Source: an uncultured Eubacteriales bacterium (GTDB lineage Bacteria; Bacillota; Clostridia; Oscillospirales; Oscillospiraceae). Taken from it: 54,689 nucleotides of DNA. Every line of letters starts with the position of its first letter. The first letter of the stretch is position 1. A program made the position numbers and the translations under genes. Location of the stretch: NCBI GenBank assembly GCA_900319695.1, contig ONPN01000032.1:1-54689 (forward strand). Direction: 5' to 3'. Shown one piece after another: positions 24,600 to 33,802 of the stretch. The notes under the pieces were generated by a model. The model had not been told where the DNA came from and searched no databases. It saw only the letters and a list, made by a program, of their open reading frames with translations.

Positions 24600-26099
24600 T
24601 TATAGGTTCTGACCTTTGAGACGCTCGAGGATGCTCTGCCGCGTCTCGTCATACAGCAGCTCCCGGTTATGGCGGAAATAGGCGTCGCAGCCGAACTCGC
24701 CCACGTACCAGGAGGTGTCATAGCCCGCCGTGATCTCCGTGACGAAGAGAATGAGCTCCTGACTTGGCCCCACGGCCTCCTCGAGAAAGCGAAAGGCTCC
24801 GTCAAACATGCCGCCAGTCTCATCAGCCAGGGCTTCGCGGCGCCCGGTCTCGGCGGCAAAGAGGCCGCGCAGGGCGTCCATCTGCCCCTCCGCGTCGGCG
24901 TCCGACTCGGCCAGGGCTTTCAGGCAGTCCTCAATCCGGTTGATCTCCGCCTGGCGGAGGTACTTCTGTTCCTTGTCGTCCTGCCCCGCGTCGGCGGCCC
25001 GCTTGATCGCCGCGCGGCGGACGGCGAGTATGTCCGAGAGACTGTCGATCGGCGTGTCCGGCAGGCGGTTCTTGACGCCGGTGAACGTGTCGAACAGGGC
25101 CGAGCACAGCGCGTCCTGCCGCCTTGTCTCGCGCGAAGCCTCGGACAGACGCGACAGCAGCAGGCCCATAACGGCCAGCTTCTCGTCAAAGGGCGCGGAG
25201 GCAAATTCCGTGACCGTCACCTTCGGAACCTGGCCGCGCAGGATGTCGTCCACATGATAGACCTGGCGGTACTTGTTGTAAAGGTTATAGTAGTTGGTGA
25301 AATCCCGCGCGACGGACGGCATCTGGATGTACTGCACCGCAAGCTCCGTGTCCGGCGCAATCCCCAGGGCCTCGTAGGCATAGAGGATTTCGCTCAGATC
25401 CTCCCAGCCGCGGGCGGTGGCAAACTGCATCCCCTCGGGGCTGTTTTCAATGCGGTAGAAGTTCTCCTTCTTGAGATCGAGATAGGAGATCACCGCCCCG
25501 TGCAGGCCCTTGCGCAGGGCGTATTCCTTCCAGACGGGGAAGTCCTCCTCCACGGTAATGCGCTTGACGCGGTCGAGCGTCACCACGTCAAAGTCGCGCA
25601 CCGAGCGGTTGTACTCCGGGGGATTGCCCGCCGCGACGATCAGCCAGCCCTCCGGCAGCTTCTGATTGCCGAAGGTCTTGCACTGTAAAAATTGCAGCAT
25701 CATCGGGGCCAGGGTCTCGGACACGCAGTTGATCTCGTCGAGAAAGAGAATGCCCTCCGTGATCCCGGTCTTCTCGGTCAGCGCGTAGACCGAGCCTAAA
25801 ATCTCACTCATCGTGTACTCGGTGACGGTGCGCTCCTCGCCGCCGTAGACGCGCTTTTCGATAAACGGCAGGCCGATGGCGCTCTGGCGCGTGTGGTGGG
25901 TGATGGTGTAGGAGACGAGGCCGACGTTTTCCTCGGCGGCGATCTGCTCCATGATCTGGGTCTTGCCGATGCCTGGCGGGCCCATCAGCAGGACCGGCCT
26001 CTGCCGCACGGCGGGGATGCGGTAATTGCCCAGCGCGTCCCGGCTGAGATAGGCGCGCAGGGTGTTTCGTATCTGTTCCTTGGCTTGCTTGATGTTCAT
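24600..26099 (-). CDS. MoxR-type AAA+ ATPase
   Basis: A 499-residue AAA+ ATPase. Walker A GPPGIGKT (40-47), Walker B ILFLDEIN (117-124), and the sensor-1 segment WLIVAAGNPPEYNRS are typical of MoxR ATPases, which act with VWA-domain partners to mature or remodel other proteins. The C-terminal 200 residues are helical and charged and are longer than in short MoxR proteins. Start at MNIKQAKEQ (26099) with AAGGGG upstream. The VWA gene lies directly upstream on the same strand with an LRR protein before it, forming a likely functional set. Confidence 0.92.
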   Translation of the reverse strand: MNIKQAKEQIRNTLRAYLSRDALGNYRIPAVRQRPVLLMGPPGIGKTQIMEQIAAEENVGLVSYTITHHTRQSAIGLPFIEKRVYGGEERTVTEYTMSEILGSVYALTEKTGITEGILFLDEINCVSETLAPMMLQFLQCKTFGNQKLPEGWLIVAAGNPPEYNRSVRDFDVVTLDRVKRITVEEDFPVWKEYALRKGLHGAVISYLDLKKENFYRIENSPEGMQFATARGWEDLSEILYAYEALGIAPDTELAVQYIQMPSVARDFTNYYNLYNKYRQVYHVDDILRGQVPKVTVTEFASAPFDEKLAVMGLLLSRLSEASRETRRQDALCSALFDTFTGVKNRLPDTPIDSLSDILAVRRAAIKRAADAGQDDKEQKYLRQAEINRIEDCLKALAESDADAEGQMDALRGLFAAETGRREALADETGGMFDGAFRFLEEAVGPSQELILFVTEITAGYDTSWYVGEFGCDAYFRHNRELLYDETRQSILERLKGQNL

Positions 26100-26195
26100 A
26101 GTGTATCCCCTTTTGCGTATGCTTATCAGGATAATCATTTCAATCGTTTTTGGGGCGGCTTTGCCGCCTCAAAAACACCTTAAGCCGAGCTTTGC

Positions 26196-26288
26196 GAGGC
26201 CTCGCGCCGAGAATACGCGGCTTGTCTCCCGTAAGCCGCGTGCGATAAGCGCGAGTCTCTCACTTGCAAAACATGGTTTTGCAAGTGA
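26196..26288. repeat. Two-part hairpin element between VWA and MoxR genes
   Basis: An outer stem CTCGCGC (26201-26207)/GCGCGAG (26249-26255) encloses ACGCGGCTT/AAGCCGCGT (26215-26241). Next to it is a perfect 12-bp hairpin CACTTGCAAAAC/GTTTTGCAAGTG with a 3-nt loop (26261-26287), which ends beside the stop of the VWA gene. It could terminate or process the transcript; it also looks like the other dispersed hairpin elements. Confidence 0.6.
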
Positions 26289-27644
26289 CTATAGTTCGGG
26301 CAATTCTTGCAATACTTCTTCCTGCCAGAATTCGTCAAAGCTCTCGCGGGGCTTGCGCCAGGGCAGCTCCGGCATGATGCGGATGGCCCAGGGCGGCATC
26401 TTCACCGACAGCGGCGGCTCCTCCAACAAAATGAATGCGACCTCGTAGTCCGGGCGCTTTGTGGGATAAATGCCCATGCCGTCGGTAAAGTAGAGCAGAC
26501 CCCGGAGATTCGAGAAGCCGCCCTCTTTTATGAGCCTGTCCACATGCTCAAACACCGGGCGGAAGTCCGTGGCGCTGCCGCCGGAGAGGGTCAGATCCTC
26601 CATGTAGCGGCGCAGTTCCTCCAGACTTGTGATCTTCCGGTCGGAGCGGAGCTGATCGTCGCACTGCAAAATGTGAATGTTTAATTTGCGGGTGAAGCTG
26701 TCGGTGCTGCGCAAAATCGCGTAGGTGCTCGCCAGAAATTCACGTACCAGCAGGCCCGAGGTGGACATGGAGGTGTCGATCGCGATGACAAAGTCCTCAA
26801 TGCGTCTTTCCTCGCGGGTCTCGGGCGGCTCGATGAGCGGCATGTTGCCGTAGCGCGTGAGCCCGTAGGTGTAGTAGATATAGTCGAAAGCGTCCCCGTC
26901 GGCGTGCAGGACCTCGCGCGGGGCGGCAAAGCGGCGCAGGAACTTGCGGTAGTCCACATCGTCCCGGGCCGCGACGGAGAGCTGCTCCGTCATGCCCTCG
27001 CCGCCCGCGCCCTGTTCGGACACAAGGCTGTCCAGCGCGGTCTGGGCACGGGAGGCGGCGTCCTGCCAGGCCTGATCCTGGCGCTCGCTGCGCTCCCTGT
27101 CCTGCTTTTCCTCCAAATCCCAGAGCCCGTGATCGTCCATGGCGAAAAGGCGCTGTAGGCTTGCAATCTTGTACGCGGGGGGCCGCTCGCGCAGAAGCAT
27201 GCGGTAGATGCCCTCGGCGCTCAGAACCTTCATCTCCCGCCGACACTCGGAGAGGAAGAGCCCCTTCGCGGGGACGGCCTTCTCCGCAAGGCAGGCGTAG
27301 GGGAGGGCGTCGATCACACTCTCCACCGCGGCGTCGCAGGCGAGATCCCAGAGCGCGGCGTCACGGCCCCGGCGCTTGGCGAGGTGGCGGAACATGCAGT
27401 GCAGGACCGTGTGCATCGTGAGGCGGGACGCGAAGCGTTCGCTTTTGAGAAAGCCCGAGGCGAGGTAGGCGGCGCTATAGTACAGGTTTTCTCCGTCAGT
27501 GGCGGCGCTCGTGGTCACGCCGTCCCCCGGCTGGGGGACAAGGGCGCAGAGCGGGCCACTCAGATAGGGCAGGGCGAGGCAGAGCCGCGTCCGGCCCGAG
27601 AGCAGGATGTCCCGCCCGACGGCGGAAAGATTGTCGTTGTCCAT
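26289..27644 (-). CDS. VWA-domain protein with DUF2201-like N-terminus
   Basis: A 451-residue protein. The N-terminal half resembles DUF2201 metallopeptidase-like proteins (LTMHTVLHCMFRHLAKRR, possible HxxxH metal site near 78-82). The C-terminal half is a von Willebrand A domain with an intact MIDAS motif, Asp290-x-Ser292-x-Ser294 in AIDTSMSTSG, and later SGGSATDFRPVF and LLYFTDGMG. It is the expected partner of the MoxR ATPase that follows. The ATG at 27644 lies 1 nt past the LRR gene stop, so the two are translationally coupled. The long upstream extension of this frame to 27956 overlaps the LRR gene and is not used. Confidence 0.87.
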   Translation of the reverse strand: MDNDNLSAVGRDILLSGRTRLCLALPYLSGPLCALVPQPGDGVTTSAATDGENLYYSAAYLASGFLKSERFASRLTMHTVLHCMFRHLAKRRGRDAALWDLACDAAVESVIDALPYACLAEKAVPAKGLFLSECRREMKVLSAEGIYRMLLRERPPAYKIASLQRLFAMDDHGLWDLEEKQDRERSERQDQAWQDAASRAQTALDSLVSEQGAGGEGMTEQLSVAARDDVDYRKFLRRFAAPREVLHADGDAFDYIYYTYGLTRYGNMPLIEPPETREERRIEDFVIAIDTSMSTSGLLVREFLASTYAILRSTDSFTRKLNIHILQCDDQLRSDRKITSLEELRRYMEDLTLSGGSATDFRPVFEHVDRLIKEGGFSNLRGLLYFTDGMGIYPTKRPDYEVAFILLEEPPLSVKMPPWAIRIMPELPWRKPRESFDEFWQEEVLQELPEL

Positions 27645-27645
27645 G

Positions 27646-28578
27646 TTATAAATCAAACCTCTTTGCTCTCCCGGATGCGGCGCGGGCGCGGCGCTTTTCC
27701 AGCAGCATGGCCGTCGCCTCGGTAAAGCGCAGGCCGCGCGATTTGTCCAGGGCCGCGTCGAGGACTGCGCTGTCAGGCTCGCCGAGACCCAGCAGCAGAC
27801 GCAGGCCCTCACCGTCGCGCTCACGCAGGGCGTGGGACAGGGCAGCGGCGAGGTGCTTCTTGAGATAGGCCGCGTAGTCCCCGCGCGCCTGATCGGAGAG
27901 CTCCGCCGGGAAGCGAAGACGCAGATAGGCAAGGCGCAGGGCGCTGTTCTCGTCATGCTCGGCGGCGAGATAATCCCGCCACAGCGCGTCGTAATCCGAG
28001 ACGGTGAGCGTCTTGTCGCGGAAGACGTTGTGATAGGCGTAAGCGCGGCCGATGATGTTCATCTGAAAATAGTGGGCGGGTTTGTTTTCAATGTAGGTCT
28101 CAATATACTCGGGAAAAAGGAGACGCAGCTCCGTGTCGCCGTCGTGGATGGTGACTGTCAGCTCCTGGGAGAGACTGCGCACGATGGACGCAAGCGCCGG
28201 GCCCTGAACGGGGGAGACGCGGGTGAGCTCGATCCGGGAGAAGCTGCGGCAATTCATAAAGCTCGCGCTGCCGGTGGTGAGAAGGGAATCATAAAAGCGC
28301 AGCGTCTCCATGGCGCGCAGGTTCATAAAGGCGTAATCCCCGATGTGCCGGAGTGTCCGGGGAAGGGTCAGCTCCGTGATGTTCCGGTTGTCCCAGTCCT
28401 CCGACTCCGCACCGCCGAGGATCACCACTTCCTCGCCCGGAACCGCTGCGGCTCCGCAGGCGAGGGCGCGGTCGGAGAGCGCCGTCACCGGCAGGCCGAA
28501 AAGCTCCTCCGGCAGTACGGCGCGCCGGTCGCAGCTCACCGCCCGCAGGATCGTTATACCGTCCGCCTCCCGTCTCAC
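27646..28578 (-). CDS. BspA-type LRR protein of the MoxR-VWA set
   Basis: About 310 residues. The N-terminal part has BspA/LRR_5-like repeats (LPEELFGLPVTALSDRALACG; NITELTLPRTLRHIGDYAFMNL; SASFMNCRSFSRIEL). The remainder is helical and has no domain I know. No signal peptide. The GTG at 28578 has no ribosome site; the frame stays open to 28636 and reads a family-like NWRLTV just upstream. A CTG at 28617 lies 8 nt after GGGAGG, so translation may start there, giving 13 more residues. Coupled to the VWA gene by 1-nt spacing; a protein-protein adaptor role is plausible. Confidence 0.75.
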   Translation of the reverse strand: MRREADGITILRAVSCDRRAVLPEELFGLPVTALSDRALACGAAAVPGEEVVILGGAESEDWDNRNITELTLPRTLRHIGDYAFMNLRAMETLRFYDSLLTTGSASFMNCRSFSRIELTRVSPVQGPALASIVRSLSQELTVTIHDGDTELRLLFPEYIETYIENKPAHYFQMNIIGRAYAYHNVFRDKTLTVSDYDALWRDYLAAEHDENSALRLAYLRLRFPAELSDQARGDYAAYLKKHLAAALSHALRERDGEGLRLLLGLGEPDSAVLDAALDKSRGLRFTEATAMLLEKRRARAASGRAKRFDL

Positions 28579-28672
28579 GGTGAGACGCCAGTTTGTCAGT
28601 CCTCTGAGCGCTTCCAGATGCGGCGCCTCCCTTCTAATTCACAGAAAGCAGTAGAAAAAAACGGATAAAGGG

Positions 28673-28689
28673 GTTATACTGAATATAAC
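28673..28689. promoter_or_regulatory. Palindrome upstream of the LRR-VWA-MoxR set
   Basis: GTTATA-CTGAA-TATAAC, perfect 6-bp arms, 56 bp before the possible CTG start of the LRR gene. It contains -10-like sequence on the minus strand but I see no convincing -35. Possible operator. Confidence 0.35.
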
Positions 28690-28709
28690 AGAAAGATCCT
28701 TCGCAGCGC

Positions 28710-29519
28710 TCAGGATGACGCGGAAGAATCGTCCCCGCGCGGGCGCGGGCGAAAGTCGCGCAGATCGCGGAAATCAATGCCCGTGAACTGCCTGACAAGC
28801 CAGACAAAAAAGAGCAGCACCAGAATCGGGATCACGCAGGAGGTCACGATCATCACGGCGAGGGACTCCACAAAGCGGTTGAGAACCGCGGAGGCCTGCT
28901 CCGTCAGACTCTCCCTGGTATCCGTCAGTTTGTTCAGCAGCGAGGACAGCACGTTTGTCTCCTCCGCCTCGGCAAGGGCGGCGGTCTCATCGGTCAACTC
29001 CTCGGCCGAGCTGAGGGCGCTGTCGATGGACTGCTGATAGGTGGCGTAGATGAGATCCGAGGTCTGGATGCTCAGCGGGATGACGCACAGAAGCGCAAGG
29101 CTTGCCAGAAACAGTTTAAGACCGTGGCGGTCCATAAAGTGAGGATTCCAGAATCGACCCGCGGCAAACAGCGCGCACGAGAGCGGCACCAGGGCCTTGA
29201 GCACCCCCAGCGGGATGATGCACAGCAGATACTTCTCCGCGTAGAGCACGCAGAGGATCAGCAGAAAATACTCCGAAAAATCCGCCAGCTTCTCGGCAAT
29301 CGGTGTGGCCGTGTCGCCGGGGATCGCGGACAGCCCCGCCGAGGTCACGGTGGACGCCGCCATCAGCTTTAAGACGGTCTCGATCTTGTCGTCGAGGGAT
29401 GCGGTATAGGCCGTGTAGCGTTCCGGGTCGGACAGGGTGGACGCGGCGGGCCCGAAGGAGAACACCGCGAAGATCACCAGCGCCAGACACACGGCGATTT
29501 TGGATACCATTCTGTTCAT
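28710..29519 (-). CDS. Membrane protein of unknown function
   Basis: A 269-residue membrane protein, not recognised. It has an N-terminal hydrophobic segment (IAVCLALVIFAVFSFG), two or three central ones (YFLLILCVLYAEKYLLCIIPLG; LFLASLALLCVIPLS), a charged, coiled-coil-like stretch rich in Ser/Glu (about 165-215) and a last helix (MIVTSCVIPILVLLFFVWLV) followed by a short polar tail. Start at MNRMVSK (29519), 7 nt after AAGGAGG. It is upstream of the LRR-VWA-MoxR genes on the same strand and could belong with them. The last residues are encoded by a GATCCTTCGC-type sequence that looks like part of a dispersed repeat. Confidence 0.75.
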   Translation of the reverse strand: MNRMVSKIAVCLALVIFAVFSFGPAASTLSDPERYTAYTASLDDKIETVLKLMAASTVTSAGLSAIPGDTATPIAEKLADFSEYFLLILCVLYAEKYLLCIIPLGVLKALVPLSCALFAAGRFWNPHFMDRHGLKLFLASLALLCVIPLSIQTSDLIYATYQQSIDSALSSAEELTDETAALAEAEETNVLSSLLNKLTDTRESLTEQASAVLNRFVESLAVMIVTSCVIPILVLLFFVWLVRQFTGIDFRDLRDFRPRPRGDDSSASS

Positions 29520-29639
29520 AGTTCCTCCTTGAATGCACAGCGAAAAAAACACACGCCTGTTTCGTCGAAAGATACTGTATTTTATCATAACTTGCCGGAC
29601 ACTTCAACACTCTGAATATGAACGACAAAGGAGGTTTCC

Positions 29640-31274
29640 ATGAAAAAACTGCTTTCGATCCTGCTTCTGGTAGCGCTGCTGCTCGGTCTGCTCACGTCCT
29701 GCAGCGCCCCGACAGCCGCGCCGACCCCGACGCCGGCCGTGACCGCCGCACCCACGCCCGAACCCACGCCGGAACCGACTCCCGCACCGACTCCCGAACC
29801 CACACCGGAACCGACTCCCGAACCCACACCGGAACCGACTCCCGAACCCACACCGGAACCCACGCCGGAGCCCACGCCGGAGCCGACGCCTGAACCGACG
29901 CCGGAACCGACGCCCGAGCCGACGCCCGAACCTACGCCGGAACCTGCCGGGCTTGAGGAGACCGCCGCGCTCGAGTTTGAGGAAGAGCCCGCCGCCGAAG
30001 AGCCCGCCTTTGCGGAGCTGATCGAGGGCCAGGCCTTCGCCGTGGCCATGGCCTTCCACGAGGGAAATTACGTTAACGGCGTCACTCCGTCTGACCCCGA
30101 TTTCCTCTGGGACGCCACTGGCTGGTATGTCGCCTGGCTCTACCGCACGCAGATGGTCAGCATGCTCACCGAGGACGAGGTGCGCGACTTCCAGCGCTCC
30201 CTCGGCAACCGGGACGAGAACGTCATGTCCGTCGAGTGGCTGGAGGCGGCGCACGGCATCCGCGTCCTGCGGGGCTCTGACGGCACGGTCTGCTACAGCT
30301 TCCCGGAGCATATCGCCCGCATGGAGGAGCTGCTGGGCCAGACCATGGAATGGGAGCTCGAAGCCGACGCTGCCCCGACGGCCGTCGTCACGCTGCGGCA
30401 GTACTACGCGCTGAACTCCGCCGCCGAGCGGCGCTATGAGCTCAGCTTCATGCGAAACCGCGCACCGAAGAGCGCCTTTGCCTACAGCCTGCGCAACGCC
30501 GTTTCGCCCGATCCCGGCCCCGCCCTGGATGCGGCGCTGGACTTCGACTGGGACGGGCTGATCGCGGCCAATTCTCTGAAAAACATCCTCTCCCTCTACC
30601 CGGCCGTGAAGATCCGCAACACCTACGACGACGGGATGCCGCTCTGGATCTTTGAGCGGGACGGTACTCTCTGCATCCTGCGCGGAAACGACAACTATGT
30701 CAGCGGCCAATACCGCGGCTGCTACTTTGAGTACCAGCGCTGCGCGGACGGAAAGATGCGTGCCGTGGTCTCCGGCTTCGACCCGGCCGCGGGGAACCTG
30801 GACGAGCGCGACGAGTACATCTCCGAATATCTGGAGGGCGCGTCCATCATCCTGCTCGACAGCGTGGAGGACGATCTCATCCGCACCCACTTCACCTTCG
30901 TCGGCGACTGGCTCCAGGACGTCGCGTTCGACCGCGGGACGCTGGTTCTGCGCGAGATGCGCCACCAGATCGACGAGACCTTTGACCCCATCGTCAACAC
31001 CTTCACCTATGACGAGCAGCCGCCTGCCTTCCCCTTCCTTGACGGCTGGGACAGACCGCTGCGCCATGTGACGCTGGTATGGGAGGACTGGTATGACGGC
31101 GGCCCGCACGTGCGCCGCGAGACCGTGGAGCTGCCCGCCGACTGGGAATACGTCCCCACCGAGGGCCGCTACGGCGACTATACCATTTACATGAACGAGG
31201 GCTATACCCAGCCCTATTTCTACCCCGGCGACAACATCGACTACACCCTGTATCTCACCACCGCGAAAGGCTGA
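29640..31274 (+). CDS. Lipoprotein with long PT/PE repeat stalk
   Basis: A 544-residue lipoprotein: signal with lipobox LLTSC (Cys near residue 21), then about 80 residues of Thr-Pro-Glu-Pro repeats (about 29720-29945), an acidic linker, and a 420-residue domain I do not recognise. The repeat resembles cell-wall-spanning stalks of Gram-positive surface proteins, placing the domain outside the wall. The C-terminal part is rich in aromatic and acidic residues ([23 protein letters not shown]). ATG at 29640 right after AAAGGAGG. It is divergent from the membrane protein gene at 29519. Confidence 0.8.
   Translation: MKKLLSILLLVALLLGLLTSCSAPTAAPTPTPAVTAAPTPEPTPEPTPAPTPEPTPEPTPEPTPEPTPEPTPEPTPEPTPEPTPEPTPEPTPEPTPEPTPEPAGLEETAALEFEEEPAAEEPAFAELIEGQAFAVAMAFHEGNYVNGVTPSDPDFLWDATGWYVAWLYRTQMVSMLTEDEVRDFQRSLGNRDENVMSVEWLEAAHGIRVLRGSDGTVCYSFPEHIARMEELLGQTMEWELEADAAPTAVVTLRQYYALNSAAERRYELSFMRNRAPKSAFAYSLRNAVSPDPGPALDAALDFDWDGLIAANSLKNILSLYPAVKIRNTYDDGMPLWIFERDGTLCILRGNDNYVSGQYRGCYFEYQRCADGKMRAVVSGFDPAAGNLDERDEYISEYLEGASIILLDSVEDDLIRTHFTFVGDWLQDVAFDRGTLVLREMRHQIDETFDPIVNTFTYDEQPPAFPFLDGWDRPLRHVTLVWEDWYDGGPHVRRETVELPADWEYVPTEGRYGDYTIYMNEGYTQPYFYPGDNIDYTLYLTTAKG
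29738..29945 (+). repeat. PEPT-coding 12-bp repeat tract
   Basis: About 16 copies of a degenerate 12-bp unit coding for Pro-Thr-Pro-Glu, varying mainly at third positions (CCCACGCCGGAA, CCGACTCCCGAA). Copy number is expected to vary between strains. Confidence 0.85.
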
Positions 31275-31276
31275 GA

Positions 31277-31396
31277 AGAGTGTGGAGTGTGGAGTTAGGA
31301 GTGTGGAGTTATGGAGTCGCTTCGCGACAATTAAAATTGTCCCCGAAGGGGACACCGCAACTCCACTCTCCACACTCAAAACTCCAAACTCTAAAG
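31277..31396. repeat. GTGTGGAGT multi-hairpin element
   Basis: Begins with repeated GAGTGTGGAGT units whose complement (CTCCACTCTCCACACTC) closes the element. Inside are three hairpins: TCGCTTCGCGA, ACAATTAAAATTGT and GTCCCCGAAGGGGAC. A second copy, cut by the window edge, begins at 54638. A dispersed intergenic element, not coding. Confidence 0.75.
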
Positions 31397-31398
31397 TC

Positions 31399-31426
31399 TT
31401 GTGCTTTCCGCAAAATATGCTATAAT
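31399..31426 (+). promoter_or_regulatory. sufCB promoter
   Basis: -35 TTGTGC (31399-31404), 16-bp spacer, -10 TATAAT (31421-31426), 44 bp before sufC. Confidence 0.65.
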
Positions 31427-31470
31427 ATTCAGGCGTTACACCAGACTTCACCAGAAAGGTACAGAACCGT

Positions 31471-32217
31471 ATGCTTGAACTGAAAAACGTCTGTTTTGGC
31501 GTCGAAAGCCAGGACAGCGCGAAAGAGATTATCAAGGACGTGAGCTTTGTCGTCCCGGACGAGAAGTTCGTCGTCATCACCGGGCCCAACGGCGGCGGCA
31601 AGTCCACGCTGGCCCGCCTCATCATGGGCATTGAGAAGCCCCGCTCCGGCCGCATCCTTCTGGACGGCCGGGACATCACCGAGCTCGGCATCACGGAGCG
31701 CGCGAAGCTCGGCATCAGCTTTGCCCTCCAGCAGCCCGTGCGCTTCAAGGGCATCCACGTGGTGGATCTTCTGCGCCTGGCCTCGGGCAAGCAGCTCTCT
31801 GTCAGCGACGCCTGCGAGTACCTCTCGGCGGTCGGCCTCTGCGCGCGCGACTATATCAACCGCGAGGTCAACGCGAGCCTCTCCGGCGGCGAGATGAAGC
31901 GCATCGAGATCGCCACCGTCATCGCCCGCGGCACCACCCTCTCCGTCTTTGACGAGCCGGAGGCGGGCATCGACCTCTGGAGCTTCCAGAGTCTGATCCA
32001 GGTGTTTGAGAACATGCAGAAGCGCAGCCACGCCTCCATCCTCATCATCTCCCATCAGGAGCGCATTCTGGAGATCGCGGACTCCATCATCCTCATTGCC
32101 GACGGTCGGGTCAGCGGCCAGGGCAGCCGAGACGAGATGCTGCCAGAGCTTATGAAGAGCACCGTCCCCGTCACCTGCAACCGTATTCTGGAAGGGGGCG
32201 TCAGCCGTGCTCAGTGA
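31471..32217 (+). CDS. sufC: SufC-type ATPase of Fe-S cluster assembly
   Basis: A 248-residue ABC-type ATPase of the SUF system. Walker A GPNGGGKST (38-46), signature LSGGE (137-141), Walker B SVFDEPEAGID (158-168), with the SufC-type PEAG sequence after Walker B. It does not transport; it drives conformational change in the SufB/D scaffold. ATG at 31471 after AAAGG. It overlaps sufB by 11 nt. No cysteine desulfurase (sufS), sufU or sufE is adjacent, so this is the minimal two-gene form seen in many anaerobes and archaea (also called SmsCB). Confidence 0.9.
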   Translation: MLELKNVCFGVESQDSAKEIIKDVSFVVPDEKFVVITGPNGGGKSTLARLIMGIEKPRSGRILLDGRDITELGITERAKLGISFALQQPVRFKGIHVVDLLRLASGKQLSVSDACEYLSAVGLCARDYINREVNASLSGGEMKRIEIATVIARGTTLSVFDEPEAGIDLWSFQSLIQVFENMQKRSHASILIISHQERILEIADSIILIADGRVSGQGSRDEMLPELMKSTVPVTCNRILEGGVSRAQ

Positions 32218-33127
32218 GATTCAAAAGCAGCTTCTGGCCGAGATCGCGGACCTGCACAAGGTTCCGGAGGGGGCCTACAACATCCGCGCCAACGGTGAGG
32301 CCGCAGGCCGCAACTCCACCGCCAACATTGAGATCACGTCCAAGACCGACAAGCCCGGCATCGACATCCGTATCCGTCCCGGCACGAAGAACGAGAGCGT
32401 CCACATCCCCGTCGTCCTCTCCCAGAGCGGGATGAAGGAGGTCGTCTACAACGACTTCTTTGTCGGCGACGACTGCGACGTGCTCATCATCGCGGGCTGC
32501 GGCATCCACAACTGCGGCGACCAGGACTCCGCCCATGACGGTGTGCACTGCTTCCACATCGGTAAAAACTGCAAGCTCAAGTACGTCGAAAAGCACTACG
32601 GCGCGGGCGACGGCCAGGGCAAACGCATCATGAACCCCCGCACTGAGGTCTATATCGGCGAGGGCAGCAGCGTCGAGATGGAGATGGTTCAGATCAAGGG
32701 CGTGGACGACACGAAGCGCGATACCGTGGCGAAGCTTGAGAAGGGCGCGCGCCTCGTCGTGCATGAACGCCTTCTCACCCATGGCGAGCAGCGCGCCGAG
32801 AGCGAGTACACCGTCGAGCTCAACGGCGAAAATTCCAGCGCCGATGTGGTCTCCCGCTCCGTGGCCAAGGAGAGAAGCTATCAGATCTACCGCTCCCGCA
32901 TCGTGGGCAACGCCCTCTCCACCGGCCATACCGAATGCGACGCGATCATCATGGATGACGCCAAGGTCCTCGCCATCCCGGAGCTCGAGGCCAACAATAT
33001 CGACTCCGCCCTTGTCCACGAGGCCGCCATTGGCAAGATCGCGGGCGATCAGATCATCAAGCTCATGACCCTCGGCTTGACCGAAGCGGAAGCCGAGGAG
33101 CAGATCATCAACGGATTTTTGCGATAA
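32207..33127 (+). CDS. sufB: SufB/SufD-family Fe-S scaffold protein
   Basis: A 306-residue SufB/D-type beta-helix protein, shorter than E. coli SufB (about 495) and close to the minimal SmsB form. Marker segments are NDFFVGDDCDVLIIAGCGIHNCG and the C-terminal AIPELEANNIDSALVHEAAIG, where SufB/D proteins have conserved residues for cluster building and dimer contact. The GTG start at 32207 is 8 nt after GGGGG within sufC. With SufC it should form the scaffold-ATPase complex; the sulfur donor must come from elsewhere. Confidence 0.88.
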   Translation: MLSEIQKQLLAEIADLHKVPEGAYNIRANGEAAGRNSTANIEITSKTDKPGIDIRIRPGTKNESVHIPVVLSQSGMKEVVYNDFFVGDDCDVLIIAGCGIHNCGDQDSAHDGVHCFHIGKNCKLKYVEKHYGAGDGQGKRIMNPRTEVYIGEGSSVEMEMVQIKGVDDTKRDTVAKLEKGARLVVHERLLTHGEQRAESEYTVELNGENSSADVVSRSVAKERSYQIYRSRIVGNALSTGHTECDAIIMDDAKVLAIPELEANNIDSALVHEAAIGKIAGDQIIKLMTLGLTEAEAEEQIINGFLR

Positions 33128-33138
33128 CAAAACAACAA

Positions 33139-33176
33139 ATTGCCGCACCGATGACGCAGGTCACCGGTGCGGCAAT
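33139..33176 (+). terminator. Terminator after sufB
   Basis: Stem ATTGCCGCACCG/CGGTGCGGCAAT (12 bp) followed by CTCTTTGTTT. Confidence 0.8.
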
Positions 33177-33293
33177 CTCTTTGTTTACTCTGCCGCACAA
33201 GAGTGATTTTCCTTTACAACCGACCGAAAATGTGGTATCCTTTTGACATAAAGGGATCATATGTAAAAATACATGCTTCGGAGGTGCATATTC

Positions 33294-33725
33294 ATGTCCG
33301 ACCGGAAGAAGGGCGCTATGGTCGCCATGTGGCTGGGGCTGCTGTTTATGGCGGCGGGGCTGCTGACCATGCTGGTCAGCATACGCATCCCACATTACAC
33401 GGCCGACATCACAGAGATTACCGACACCTATACCACTCGCCAACTCACGGGGTCCGGCTCGAAACGACGCTACAACGAATCCGTTACCGTGAGTTATACG
33501 GACAATGAGGGCAATCAGAAGGAGGCAGCGAAGGTCCGCGTCAAACGGAGCAGCGAATCCCAGCTGCCGCAGATCGGCGACAAGATCGAGGTCAAGGAGG
33601 TCTTCCGGGTGAGCGAATACAGCCTTACCGTCCCGGTCGCCGTTTTCATCAGCTTTCTGCTTGTCGGGATTATGCTTGTCATCTCCGGCCTGCGATTCAG
33701 GAGAAAGGCGCGCGCGCAGAGCTGA
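33294..33725 (+). CDS. Membrane protein, DUF3592-like
   Basis: A 143-residue protein with two membrane helices (MVAMWLGLLFMAAGLLTMLV near the start; VPVAVFISFLLVGIMLVISG near the end) and a central extracellular beta-rich part (SVTVSYTDNEGNQKEAAKVRV), the plan of DUF3592 proteins. Function unknown. Start at MSDRKKG (33294), 7 nt after GGAGGTG; a longer reading from 33273 would overlap that site. Confidence 0.75.
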   Translation: MSDRKKGAMVAMWLGLLFMAAGLLTMLVSIRIPHYTADITEITDTYTTRQLTGSGSKRRYNESVTVSYTDNEGNQKEAAKVRVKRSSESQLPQIGDKIEVKEVFRVSEYSLTVPVAVFISFLLVGIMLVISGLRFRRKARAQS

Positions 33726-33802
33726 TGGAGCAGACTCGTTTTGAAAGGAAAAGAGGTTGACGGCGTGCATACAGACCGCGCAAGCGGCGGAAAGGAGAAG
33801 AA

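Noticed and set aside
28666-28712. GATCCTTCGC/GCTCAGGATGAC sequence as a separate mobile element
   Set aside because: The motif is reminiscent of dispersed repeats, but here it encodes the last codons of the membrane protein and no boundaries can be drawn.
29738-29945. Long GSGV-rich minus-strand frame
   Set aside because: It is the complement of the Pro-Thr-Pro-Glu codons of the lipoprotein; plus strand has lipobox and ribosome site.
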